Below, in pieces: positions 54,102 through 62,399 of a stretch of DNA of 64,000 bases. The DNA is taken from the NCBI RefSeq assembly GCF_008040165.1, contig NZ_VRUR01000001.1, positions 442,458 through 506,457 on the forward strand, given 5' to 3'. Made by a program: the position numbers and the translations under genes. The notes under the pieces are model-generated. The model did not search any database and had not been told where the DNA came from. It was given only the letters and a program-made list of their open reading frames with translations. The DNA is from Flagellimonas hymeniacidonis (lineage in GTDB: Bacteria; Bacteroidota; Bacteroidia; Flavobacteriales; Flavobacteriaceae). Each line of letters starts with the position of its first letter. Positions within the stretch are counted from its first letter, which is position 1.

Positions 54102-55448
54102 ATGAAGAACCGTGTTTTTAGAATTTCTCTTACCGCAGCTTTGGCTGGATTTTTATTTGGTTTTGATACCGTAGTCATATCCGGAGCAAATCTTCCGATA
54201 AAAGAGCTTTGGGATACGTCTCCTCTATTTCATGGTGTTTTTATTATGAGCATGGCCCTGTGGGGAACCGTTTTAGGGTCATTGTTTGGAGGTATTCCCT
54301 GCGATAAGTTGGGAAGAAAAAAAACCTTGATGTGGATTGGAATTCTTTATTTTATTTCCGCATTAGGCTCAGCAGTTGCCCATGACCCTTATCTTTTTTC
54401 ATTTTTTAGATTTATTGGAGGTGTAGGCGTAGGGGCTTCCTCCGTAGCTGCCCCAATTTATATTTCCGAAATAAGTACTCCTGCCAACAGAGGAAAACTC
54501 GGGGCCATGTACCAGTTCAATATTGTTTTTGGGATTTTCATTGCGTTTATTTCCAATTATCTTTTAAAAGGATTTGATGGCGCCAATGACTGGCGTTGGA
54601 TGTTAGGTGTAGAGGCTATACCTGCCATTGCATATACCGTCATGGTGTTTGGTATTCCTAATAGCCCAAGGTGGTTAATGACCAAAAAACAGGATGAGGA
54701 AGGTGCTTTTAAAACCTTGGAATATATTTCTACAGCCGAAATAGCCAAAATTAGACTACAAGAGATAAAAGATGCGCTGGGCAAAACCCTTTCCAAAGAA
54801 AGCTTATTCTCTAGAAAATATAATAAACAACTTCTTTTAGCTTTTTTTATAGCTTTCTTCAACCAACTATCAGGTATAAATTTTGTACTCTATTATGCAC
54901 CAGAAATTTTGGAACGTGCAGGATTGGCTTCAAAAGAATCTTTATTCAGTTCTATATCAATAGGAATCGTTAACCTAATATTTACTCTTATCGGAATTCG
55001 TCTTATAGACCGCTTGGGTAGAAAGCAACTGTTGAAAATTGGCTCTTTAGGATATATCGTAAGCTTAGCGATGGTCGGTTGGTGTTTTTATAGCGATGCC
55101 AGCTCCACGCTGTTGCTCACATTTATTTTGGTTTTTATAGCTTCACATGCCGTTGGGCAAGGAGCTGTAATTTGGGTTTTTATTTCTGAAATATTCCCAA
55201 ATAGTGTTAGGGCGTATGGTCAATCTTGGGGTACAGGAACCCACTGGGTATTTGCAGCTGTTATCACCTTGATTACACCTATCTTTTTGGATGCGGACAA
55301 TGGTATATTTAAGGACAATCCTTGGCCTATTTTCTTGTTTTTTGCCCTTATGATGGTGCTGCAGTTACTTTGGGCTATATTTATAATGCCAGAAACCAAA
55401 GGGGTAAGTCTGGAAGAATTAGGCAGAAAGTTAAGTTCAAAAAAGTAG
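54102..55448 (+). CDS. Sugar porter of the major facilitator superfamily
   Basis: The 448-residue protein has 12 transmembrane helices with the sugar-porter motifs: FDTVVISGA in helix 1, the GRKKTLM loop between helices 2 and 3, PNSPRWL after helix 6, NQLSGINFVLYYAPEI in helix 7, and PETKGVSLEELGRKL after helix 12. It is like XylE/GalP, proton-linked importers of xylose or galactose; substrate not determined. Close spacing to waaA suggests partial cotranscription, but their functions differ. Confidence 0.93.
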   Translation: MKNRVFRISLTAALAGFLFGFDTVVISGANLPIKELWDTSPLFHGVFIMSMALWGTVLGSLFGGIPCDKLGRKKTLMWIGILYFISALGSAVAHDPYLFSFFRFIGGVGVGASSVAAPIYISEISTPANRGKLGAMYQFNIVFGIFIAFISNYLLKGFDGANDWRWMLGVEAIPAIAYTVMVFGIPNSPRWLMTKKQDEEGAFKTLEYISTAEIAKIRLQEIKDALGKTLSKESLFSRKYNKQLLLAFFIAFFNQLSGINFVLYYAPEILERAGLASKESLFSSISIGIVNLIFTLIGIRLIDRLGRKQLLKIGSLGYIVSLAMVGWCFYSDASSTLLLTFILVFIASHAVGQGAVIWVFISEIFPNSVRAYGQSWGTGTHWVFAAVITLITPIFLDADNGIFKDNPWPIFLFFALMMVLQLLWAIFIMPETKGVSLEELGRKLSSKK

Positions 55449-55567
55449 AAGCTCAACGCAAGAACACTTGCAAGATGTACCTGAAAGCCTGCTTTTAGTC
55501 GAATATCTCCATTGAAATTGAGATTTTTAAGTGAATAATTCCTTACATTGAAGGAAATTACACTATT

Positions 55568-55699
55568 ATGAACAACGAAGTTTCCTTTGGTGACAAAATG
55601 CTGGTTGGCTTTTTAAGATTCATGGTATTTGTCCTTGTACTTATTTTAATTGCGATTCCAATTTGTATTTTACTAGACTTTATTGGATTGTTACCATAA
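55568..55699 (+). CDS. Small single-span membrane protein (candidate)
   Basis: A 43-residue frame (starting MNNEVSFGDKMLVGF) with a strongly hydrophobic segment at about residues 17-38 (FMVFVLVLILIAIPICILL). It lies in the otherwise empty 345-base stretch between the sugar transporter and the lipoprotein gene. The reading frame, start ATG and hydrophobic profile look like a true small membrane protein, but there is no similarity or context to prove it. The rest of the gap shows no other signal. Confidence 0.4.
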   Translation: MNNEVSFGDKMLVGFLRFMVFVLVLILIAIPICILLDFIGLLP

Positions 55700-55793
55700 A
55701 AATTGATAGTTTCAAAAAGGTCAAGAACAAACCTTTCCATCCATAATTGAAATCTAAACAGAATAGAGAATAATTCTTTGCAAAGGATATTCT

Positions 55794-56420
55794 TTAAAAA
55801 ATCACATCTTGTTCTCCCATTTTATTAGCGATAAGCTTAATGTAAGCTTCAATGGTTTTTTCCATTTTTACAGGTTCGATCACATCGATATCACTTCTCC
55901 AGATAAGCTCTCTTTCTTTATCAACACAGATACAATACAATGAAGTTTCTACAGTATATATATTAAAAGTTTCATAATATTCCGAATTGTAATAAATGTC
56001 TTGATGTTCGAGATAATCTACGCTGAAACTCGTGTACATATCATTAAGTTTATTCATTCTTTCCCTAAATGTTCTTCTATTTTCAGTACCCACAACTTTA
56101 GTAAAAAGAATGGCATCAAAACCTTTATCCAACAACTGTCCCTCAACCTCCGAAAGCTGTTTCTCTGATTTCTCGGATAATGTAAACTCAACATCAAAAA
56201 GATCCATACTGCGCATTGCCTCAACCCCTTTTTCAGATAACTTTTCTGCAAGTCTGGTTTCAAACACTGTTCTCACATTTTCATCCTGGGTCATTCCCAC
56301 CACCAGCACCTTGTAGGCGTCAAACAAAACAATATCAGGGTTTTTCCACGTACTAACCAGTTTTGTGGAGGAACACCCTAAGAACAGCAACATACTCAGG
56401 CATATTATTTTAGTTTTCAT
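55794..56420 (-). CDS. Lipoprotein of unknown function
   Basis: The 208-residue protein has a lipoprotein signal (MKTKIICLSMLLFLGCSST; Cys about residue 16). The body, beginning VSTWKNPDIVLFDAYKVLVVGMT, resembles the small periplasmic lipoprotein families that begin with a TW-x-NP pattern and a Rossmann-like beta-alpha start, and ends with ELIWRSDIDVIEPVKMEKTIEAYIKLI. It is 49 bases downstream of the RaiA-like gene on the same strand and probably cotranscribed with it from the Crp/Fnr-type promoter. Confidence 0.75.
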   Translation of the reverse strand: MKTKIICLSMLLFLGCSSTKLVSTWKNPDIVLFDAYKVLVVGMTQDENVRTVFETRLAEKLSEKGVEAMRSMDLFDVEFTLSEKSEKQLSEVEGQLLDKGFDAILFTKVVGTENRRTFRERMNKLNDMYTSFSVDYLEHQDIYYNSEYYETFNIYTVETSLYCICVDKERELIWRSDIDVIEPVKMEKTIEAYIKLIANKMGEQDVIF

Positions 56421-56469
56421 AGGAAAGGATTAAAAATGTTCTACTCGAAATTCCATAGTACAGCCATGG

Positions 56470-56769
56470 CTAATGCCTTACAAATATGGCTTGTCGTTTT
56501 TCCAACTGTCTTTTCAGTTCTCCAATGGTTTCTACCATTGCTTTTTCAAAATTATCTGTCCTGGATTTTGCAAAAAGTCTAGGCCCCGGAGCACTTAACT
56601 CTATTTCACAGACTTTGTCCTGTCCAGTTTTATCATTCTCCATCTTAAAAAGCACATTGGCATTGATTACCCAACTATACTTCCATCCTAATTTATCAAG
56701 TTTCTTCATTAGAATCTCGTTCAAAGACTCACTTACTTCCATTTTTTGATATTGAATGTTCACTTCCAT
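56470..56769 (-). CDS. RaiA/HPF-like ribosome-associated factor
   Basis: The 99-residue protein has the short RaiA/HPF fold: MEVNIQYQKMEVSESLNEILMKKL at the start, the middle strands VLFKMENDKTGQDKVCEIELSAPG, and the last helix with FEKAMVETIGELKRQLEKRQ. Such proteins bind the decoding centre and make 100S or inactive 70S ribosomes in starvation or hypoxia. Its promoter has a Crp/Fnr-type palindrome 62 bases upstream of the ATG. It lacks the long C-terminal domain of long HPF, so it is the short form. Confidence 0.85.
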   Translation of the reverse strand: MEVNIQYQKMEVSESLNEILMKKLDKLGWKYSWVINANVLFKMENDKTGQDKVCEIELSAPGPRLFAKSRTDNFEKAMVETIGELKRQLEKRQAIFVRH

Positions 56770-56794
56770 AATGATTTATTTTTTATTTCTATAT

Positions 56795-56837
56795 CAAAAC
56801 TAGATACCTATCCATTGGAATAAAATGACATCTGTCA
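56795..56837 (-). promoter_or_regulatory. Activator-dependent promoter of the raiA-like gene (Crp/Fnr-type site A)
   Basis: On the minus strand TGAC-AGAT-GTCA (56837-56826) is followed by exactly 23 bases and TAGTTTTG (56802-56795). No TTG lies at the -33 position. With the start site 6-7 bases past the -7 box, the palindrome centre is near -41.5, the class II activator position. The flanks match site B: AAACCTGAC-N4-GTCAT, and a CCCATA block (plus strand) 16 bases further. Confidence 0.7.
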
Positions 56838-56924
56838 GGTTTTGATTATATACCCATAGGGCAGTACTTATCCTATGCTAAAAAAATCTAAGGTTTCATT
56901 TCTAAACCTATAAAAACATGAACC

Positions 56925-56967
56925 TGATGCATATCATAAATTAAATCAAAAAGCCCTTATAATTTTG
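56925..56967 (+). promoter_or_regulatory. Activator-dependent promoter of the flavodoxin-like gene (Crp/Fnr-type site C)
   Basis: On the plus strand TGAT-GCAT-ATCA (56925-56936) is followed by exactly 23 bases and TAATTTTG (56960-56967). No TTG lies at the -33 position. The flank AACCTGAT is close to that of sites A and B. The centre would be near -41.5, with the gene start 46 bases after the -7 box. Confidence 0.65.
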
Positions 56968-57013
56968 CTTTGAATTTTAGACTCCTTATAGAGCCATTTT
57001 CAAATTAGAAGAA

Positions 57014-57526
57014 ATGAAGCATTTTAAAGAATTCATGGTTTTAGTTCTATGTGCTATTGGCTTAACTGTACTTTTTTCGGTTTGGCATAGCCAAGAATTT
57101 TCCATTGCCAAAGTGGAATCGCTAACAACTTATAATCCCGAGTTGGAATCCAAACTTCTTATTGCGTGCACCACGGGAAATTTTCCTGAAAAAATTAGTC
57201 ATGGAATACTGAATCATTACAAAAATGATCATAACCTAAACCTAGTGGATATTTCTGATTTATCAGAAATAGCTCCAGAAAATTATGAGGGAATCTTTCT
57301 AATTCATACTTGGGAAAAATGGAACCCTCCTCCTGATATAGTGGATTTCATGAACGTATCCAAAAAATTTAACGACAACATTGTGCTTTTGGCAACCTCT
57401 AGTGGTGGATCATCACAAACAGATGACGTTGATGGAATTTCAGGTGGTAAAGCATCTGAAGGTGTGGCGTTCTACATTGAAGAGGCCATTGCTAAAATGG
57501 ATGTAATTCTTAATGCCCGCAAATAG
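57014..57526 (+). CDS. Membrane-anchored flavodoxin-like protein
   Basis: The 170-residue protein has one N-terminal hydrophobic helix (about 7-24), then an alpha/beta domain of flavodoxin type. The strand-loop LLIACTTGNFPEKI near residues 48-61 resembles the phosphate-binding loop of flavodoxins (TxTGN). GIFLIHTWEKWNPPPDIVDF and NIVLLATSSGGSSQTDDVDGISGG follow in flavodoxin order (third and fourth strands). The positive N-terminus suggests that the domain is in the periplasm, unusual for a flavodoxin, though signal-anchor orientation could be the other way. It is driven by Crp/Fnr-type site C. Function unknown; electron transfer is an inference. Confidence 0.7.
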   Translation: MKHFKEFMVLVLCAIGLTVLFSVWHSQEFSIAKVESLTTYNPELESKLLIACTTGNFPEKISHGILNHYKNDHNLNLVDISDLSEIAPENYEGIFLIHTWEKWNPPPDIVDFMNVSKKFNDNIVLLATSSGGSSQTDDVDGISGGKASEGVAFYIEEAIAKMDVILNARK

Positions 57527-57561
57527 CAGTTCTTATCAATTTCTTTGCGAGATGGTAACCG

Positions 57562-58881
57562 TTACTTAATTGAGAACGGTTGACCGGTACTTTGTAAAAC
57601 GGCAAACCAAAATCCGCTTTCCAAATCAATTTTCTTTCTTTTAGAAACAACGGCCGAGATTGGTAGGTATACAAATTTATCATTGACCTTACCTACAACA
57701 AATTTTGTTTTTCCGCTCATTGCACCATGAACAGCTTGATATGCCAAACTGCTACAAAATACACTATCGCCTGAATTTGCTGCGGCGCTTCTTATGATAT
57801 AACTGGGGTCGATGTACTTAATGGTCACTGGAAAAATATCTGAGAAGTATTCCTTTATTTTTTGTTTTAGAAACAACCCTATGTCATCATGTTGCACATT
57901 GCCGGAAGCATCGGTTACAATATCATCCTTCTCAAAAAGATGTTGCCCTGCACCTTCTGCTACCACAATCACCGCATGGTGTTTAGCTTCTAATCTGCTT
58001 TTTAAAACCTCCAAAAAGCCATTTTCTCCATAAAGGTCAAAATCCATCTCCGGCACCAACACAAAGTTGACTACGGGCATTGCGAGGGAGGCCGAAGCAG
58101 CAATAAAGCCACTATCCCTGCCCATCAATTTAACAATGGAAATACCATTGTAAGCTCCATGCGCCTCATTGTGTGCATCTTTTAAAATTGGACTTGCAAT
58201 ATCAAACGCAGTTTCAAAACCGAAGGACTTATCAATAATATCAACATCGTTATCTATGGTTTTAGGAATACCCACAACGCTAATATCCAAACCTCTTTTT
58301 TTAATTTCCTCTCCAATGGCGTTACACCCTTTTAAAGTACCATCACCACCTATAGTAAAGAGCATTTGAATATTATTGTTAACCAATGTGTCCACCATAA
58401 CAGATACATCTTGTGCTCCTCTTGATGATCCTAAAATGGTACCGCCAAATTGGTGGATATCCTTCACTTTATCTGGAGTAAGTGCTATAAAATCATGTCC
58501 CATTTCTGGGTTTAATCCTTCATATCCATATGGGATTCCCAAAATCTTTTTTACATCATAAAAGTAATGTAGTGCCATTACAATTCCTCGAATCACATTG
58601 TTGATACCAGGACAAAGTCCTCCACAAGTAACAATTGCAGCAGTAAAGTTTTTAGGCTCAAAATGGATGTTTTGTCTTGGACCTGCCTTTTCCAGACACA
58701 AGGGTTCCTTATTGTTGGTAAGACATTGATTATAACTCTCTAAAGAGGTATCGAAAACCAATTTGTCCGTTTCATTAATAAAAGTGAAGATATTATCTCC
58801 CCTAACAGTACTTAACTGCAGGGGAGATTTGAATTTAGGAATTCCTAAGTTTTCTATTTGAAAGTCAATCTTGTCTTTCAC
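57562..58881 (-). CDS. pfkA: 6-phosphofructokinase, plant/trypanosome-like long form
   Basis: The 439-residue protein is a phosphofructokinase with an N-terminal extension of about 85 residues before the first Rossmann strand (AIVTCGGLCPGINNVIRG). GGDGT (about 179-183) is the ATP-type form (PPi enzymes have Asp as the fourth residue), whereas the PKTIDND motif (about 204-210) has the Lys typical of PPi enzymes. The same combination occurs in ATP-dependent trypanosomal and plant-type PFKs, so ATP is the likely donor. It starts with GTG (58879-58881). It is fourth in the operon uspA-SLC13-pckA-pfkA, 12 bases after pckA. A stem AACCGTT/AACGGTT (57557-57581) overlaps its stop codon. Confidence 0.92.
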   Translation of the reverse strand: MKDKIDFQIENLGIPKFKSPLQLSTVRGDNIFTFINETDKLVFDTSLESYNQCLTNNKEPLCLEKAGPRQNIHFEPKNFTAAIVTCGGLCPGINNVIRGIVMALHYFYDVKKILGIPYGYEGLNPEMGHDFIALTPDKVKDIHQFGGTILGSSRGAQDVSVMVDTLVNNNIQMLFTIGGDGTLKGCNAIGEEIKKRGLDISVVGIPKTIDNDVDIIDKSFGFETAFDIASPILKDAHNEAHGAYNGISIVKLMGRDSGFIAASASLAMPVVNFVLVPEMDFDLYGENGFLEVLKSRLEAKHHAVIVVAEGAGQHLFEKDDIVTDASGNVQHDDIGLFLKQKIKEYFSDIFPVTIKYIDPSYIIRSAAANSGDSVFCSSLAYQAVHGAMSGKTKFVVGKVNDKFVYLPISAVVSKRKKIDLESGFWFAVLQSTGQPFSIK

Positions 58882-58893
58882 ACTATTTAAAAA

Positions 58894-60522
58894 TTAAAAA
58901 TGCTCGTTTAAGCTATGGTGCGAATCAATCAACGGGCCACCGTTCATAATTTCTTCGGATGCTTGATTAGCAAACTTATCAAAATTAATATGAAATGAGT
59001 GTGCCAATTGTATTGCTTTACTCACATATGCCCCTTTTTGCAGCCACGTATTCATCGGATCCAATATTTCTGTTGGGACTCCTGGGCAATACTTTGGCAT
59101 ATGCAATCCAAAAATGGGGTGCGCATCAAAATCAACCTTATCCAGTTCTCCTTCCAAGATTGCTGAGATCATGGCTCTGGTATATTTCAATTTAATCCTA
59201 GAACCCACTCCGTAAGGGCCACCGCTCCATCCCGTATTGATCAACCAAACGTTAACTCCTGCCTCGGTCATCTTTTTGCTCAGCATTTCGGCATAAACCG
59301 TTGGATGCAATGGCATAAATGGTTCGCCAAAACAAGCAGAAAAAGATGGTACGGGCTCAGTAATACCAGCTTCAGTACCTGCAACTTTGGCCGTATATCC
59401 CGAAATAAAGTGATAAGCAGCCTGACCAGGTGTTAATTTAGACACTGGAGGCAAAACACCAAAGGCATCACAGGTTAAGAAAAAGATATTTTTTGGATTT
59501 GAAGCATAAGAAGGCACTTGAATATTATCGATATGTTCAATAGGATAACTTACCCTGGTATTCTGGGTAATGGTGCTATCAAAATAATCTACCTCCTTCG
59601 TTCCCTCTTTAAAAATAACATTTTCCAACAAGGCTCCTGGTCGTATCGCCCTATAAATATCAGGTTCCTTTTCCTCGGTTAGATCAATAACCTTGGCATA
59701 ACATCCTCCTTCAAAATTAAAGATGGTATTTTCGGCTGTCCAACCATGTTCATCATCACCAATCAGTTTTCTGTTGGGATCTGCGGACAGGGTTGTTTTT
59801 CCGGTACCAGAAAGTCCAAAGAAAATAGCAGTATCGCCAGCTTCGCCAACATTGGCAGAACAGTGCATAGGCAATACATTTTTTTCAGTTGGCAGAATCA
59901 AATTTAAAGCAGAGAAAATCCCCTTTTTCATTTCACCCGTATACGCTGAACCACCTACCAAAGCAATCTTCTTGGTAAAATTGAGAATGGAAAAGTTACC
60001 ATCTAAAATTCCTACTGCTTTTGGATCTGGTGCCAAATATCCTGGAGCGCATAACACCAACCATTCTTCTTCAAAGTCTTTCAACTCCTCTTCGGAAAGC
60101 CTCAAAAACATATTTTTGATGAAATAGTTAGACCAAGGATATTCGGTAACGGTGCGAACGTTCATTTTATATTTGGGATCAGCACAGACCGCCGCATCCC
60201 TCACAAAAACTTCCTTATCAGAAAGATAATCCACAATACCTTGATGCAGTATGTCAAAATTTTCTGGTGAGATTGGTTTATTAATCCGTCCCCACCAAAC
60301 CGTATCTTTAGTATAGTCATCCTTGACCAAAAAGCGATCTTTAGGTGACCGGCCTGTAAACTTACCTGTGTTTATGGATAATGTGCCATTTTCGGTTTCT
60401 GTGCCCAATCCTTTTTCAACAGTCATTTGTTGTAAAGTTTCAGCATCTAAGTTCCAATGTATGTGCTCCGTTTGGAGACCATACTTTTCTAAAGTTCTTG
60501 ACTTTTCCATAATTCTATCCAT
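58894..60522 (-). CDS. pckA: Phosphoenolpyruvate carboxykinase (ATP)
   Basis: The 542-residue enzyme interconverts oxaloacetate and PEP with ATP/ADP. The P-loop is FGLSGTGKTTLSADP near residues 234-248, followed by GDDEHGW; the CO2/Arg site is near TKFTGRSPKDRF at residues 52-63. It has the length and motifs of the ATP-dependent family. It lies between the SLC13 transporter (16 bases upstream) and pfkA (12 bases downstream). In this operon it may work in the carboxylating direction, as in succinate-fermenting bacteria, to make oxaloacetate and ATP from PEP when oxygen is low. Confidence 0.96.
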   Translation of the reverse strand: MDRIMEKSRTLEKYGLQTEHIHWNLDAETLQQMTVEKGLGTETENGTLSINTGKFTGRSPKDRFLVKDDYTKDTVWWGRINKPISPENFDILHQGIVDYLSDKEVFVRDAAVCADPKYKMNVRTVTEYPWSNYFIKNMFLRLSEEELKDFEEEWLVLCAPGYLAPDPKAVGILDGNFSILNFTKKIALVGGSAYTGEMKKGIFSALNLILPTEKNVLPMHCSANVGEAGDTAIFFGLSGTGKTTLSADPNRKLIGDDEHGWTAENTIFNFEGGCYAKVIDLTEEKEPDIYRAIRPGALLENVIFKEGTKEVDYFDSTITQNTRVSYPIEHIDNIQVPSYASNPKNIFFLTCDAFGVLPPVSKLTPGQAAYHFISGYTAKVAGTEAGITEPVPSFSACFGEPFMPLHPTVYAEMLSKKMTEAGVNVWLINTGWSGGPYGVGSRIKLKYTRAMISAILEGELDKVDFDAHPIFGLHMPKYCPGVPTEILDPMNTWLQKGAYVSKAIQLAHSFHINFDKFANQASEEIMNGGPLIDSHHSLNEHF

Positions 60523-60538
60523 GTTTATTGTTTTAAGG

Positions 60539-62377
60539 TTAAAAGCTCCATATCAATGGAACCAATGCTAGAGTTGTAATAAAAAAAAGCAGTAAGAGTG
60601 GTCCTCCCACTTTTATATAATCTATAAACTTGTATCCGCCGGAAGACATTACCATTGCATTGGTAGTGGTCCCAACGGGGGTTAAAAATGCTGTGGACGC
60701 ACTAACAGCCACAGTTATCAAATAAGGTTTTGGTGAAACACCCAAGGATGTTGCTGCCAATAATGCAATAGGCGCCATTAATACGGCAGTTGCTGAATTG
60801 TTTATGGTTTGACTAAACACTGTCGTCAATAAAAATATGCCTCCTAAAAGCACTGTAGGGTGTATGCTCCCTAACACTTCCACCAGACCATTAGCAGCCA
60901 TCTCGGCGACTCCGGTTTTTTGTAATGCAGTTCCCATGGGTATCATTGCGGCAATCATGACCACACTGGTCCAACTAATGCCCTTATATGCTTTTGATAT
61001 GGGTACGCAACGGGTCAAGAGCATAATGCCAGCACAAATCAATGCTGCAATGGCCCCTGGAAAAACTTTGAACACCAAGAGCAGTATCATTACGATCAAG
61101 GTTGCCATGGCGACGTAGCTTCTTACGCTCAAGGTTGCCACATTTTTTGAAAGTGCTTCAGGACTGCCTGAGATTACTACGTTTTCATACAGTGATTTTA
61201 GGTTTTCAATGCTTTCCCATGGCCCCCTAATTACAAAAGCATCTCCTGCTTCTATTTTAATTTTCCCAGTAAGTGGGCGGTTATTTCTTGAAGCTGCCAA
61301 TAACTGCACCCCCGTACGTTTTAGGTAGTTCCCCAAATTGATTGTTTTTCCAACAAAAATTGAATTTGGCGTAATGAGCATTTCTGCCATACCCACTTCT
61401 TGATTGATCAGCTCATTTTTTAAGGTGTCTTTTTCGGCTTTAGTGGGAATAATTCCTAAGCTATACTTCAGTACCAATTTATCCACATCTTCGGGAGTAC
61501 CTTTTACTGTAATAATATCGTGATATCGCATTTCAGTATCTGGTCCAGGCAGTTCTACAAATTGAGGTATCCGTTGCTGCAATGGACTAGGATGCCTTCG
61601 TTTTAATCGCATCACTGCTATTTGATGTGTTGATTCAAAATTCCAATCTCCAATTTTGGTATTGATCAAAGGAGACATAGAACGAATGCGCAGCCGATAA
61701 AGATTATCCCCAATACTATAACTTGAAATCCATTTGTGCATTTCGGCATCAATATCAGCAGGTCTTTCGTTGGTTTGACGTTTGGGTAGTAAACGATATC
61801 CCAAATACCTGAAATACAGAATGGTAATAATCAATAGTGGTAGGCCTATCAATCCAATTTCAAAGAAAGAGAACCCTTCTAGGTTATTCTCGATCAAGGT
61901 GTTGCTAGCAATGATATTTGGTGGCGTACCTGTTAAAGTCAACAAACCTCCTGTATTAGAGCCAAAAGCTACGGGCATCAATAATTTTGATGGTAATGTA
62001 CCTGCACTCCATGCTGCTGAAACCGTAACTGGGAGCAGTGCCGCCACCGTTCCAGTATTGCTGACAAAACCTGAAAGCACACTAGCTCCCAATGTTACGA
62101 TAACCAATAGTTTTGGAATACTCTTACCTGCCCAACTAACAAAATGCTGCCCTGCAAGAGCTGTCCAACCAGTTCTGGAAAGGCCTTCTCCAATAATGAA
62201 CAGTGCTGCAATCATAATTACCGTAGTATTGCTAAAACCACCAAGGGTTTCCTTAACATCCAATATTCCGGTTAAATACAATGTCAACATGGAGATTAGG
62301 GCCACAACATCGGGTGGAAATTTTCCCCAAACGAACAATGCTATTGTAATACTTAGTATTACTAGTAGTGTGAACAT
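60539..62377 (-). CDS. SLC13 (DASS) family transporter with two TrkA-C domains
   Basis: The 612-residue protein has the divalent-anion/Na+ symporter fold: helices at about 1-185 (LLVILSITIALFVWGKF, VTLGASVLSGFVSNTGTVAALLPVTVS with the SNT substrate loop) and about 420-612 (FSQTINNSATAVLMAPIAL with the second SNS/NNS loop). Two RCK_C (TrkA-C) domains lie between (about 220-390). The family carries succinate, malate, fumarate, sulfate or phosphate. The position between uspA and pckA suggests a C4-dicarboxylate; this is an inference. Gaps of 22 and 16 bases show operon structure. Confidence 0.9.
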   Translation of the reverse strand: MFTLLVILSITIALFVWGKFPPDVVALISMLTLYLTGILDVKETLGGFSNTTVIMIAALFIIGEGLSRTGWTALAGQHFVSWAGKSIPKLLVIVTLGASVLSGFVSNTGTVAALLPVTVSAAWSAGTLPSKLLMPVAFGSNTGGLLTLTGTPPNIIASNTLIENNLEGFSFFEIGLIGLPLLIITILYFRYLGYRLLPKRQTNERPADIDAEMHKWISSYSIGDNLYRLRIRSMSPLINTKIGDWNFESTHQIAVMRLKRRHPSPLQQRIPQFVELPGPDTEMRYHDIITVKGTPEDVDKLVLKYSLGIIPTKAEKDTLKNELINQEVGMAEMLITPNSIFVGKTINLGNYLKRTGVQLLAASRNNRPLTGKIKIEAGDAFVIRGPWESIENLKSLYENVVISGSPEALSKNVATLSVRSYVAMATLIVMILLLVFKVFPGAIAALICAGIMLLTRCVPISKAYKGISWTSVVMIAAMIPMGTALQKTGVAEMAANGLVEVLGSIHPTVLLGGIFLLTTVFSQTINNSATAVLMAPIALLAATSLGVSPKPYLITVAVSASTAFLTPVGTTTNAMVMSSGGYKFIDYIKVGGPLLLLFFITTLALVPLIWSF

Positions 62378-62399
62378 AGCTGTATCCTTGAAATAGTAA

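Noticed and set aside
57557-57581. Stem AACCGTT/AACGGTT over the pfkA stop codon as a terminator
   Set aside because: No T-run follows on the minus strand; a terminator is not supported.
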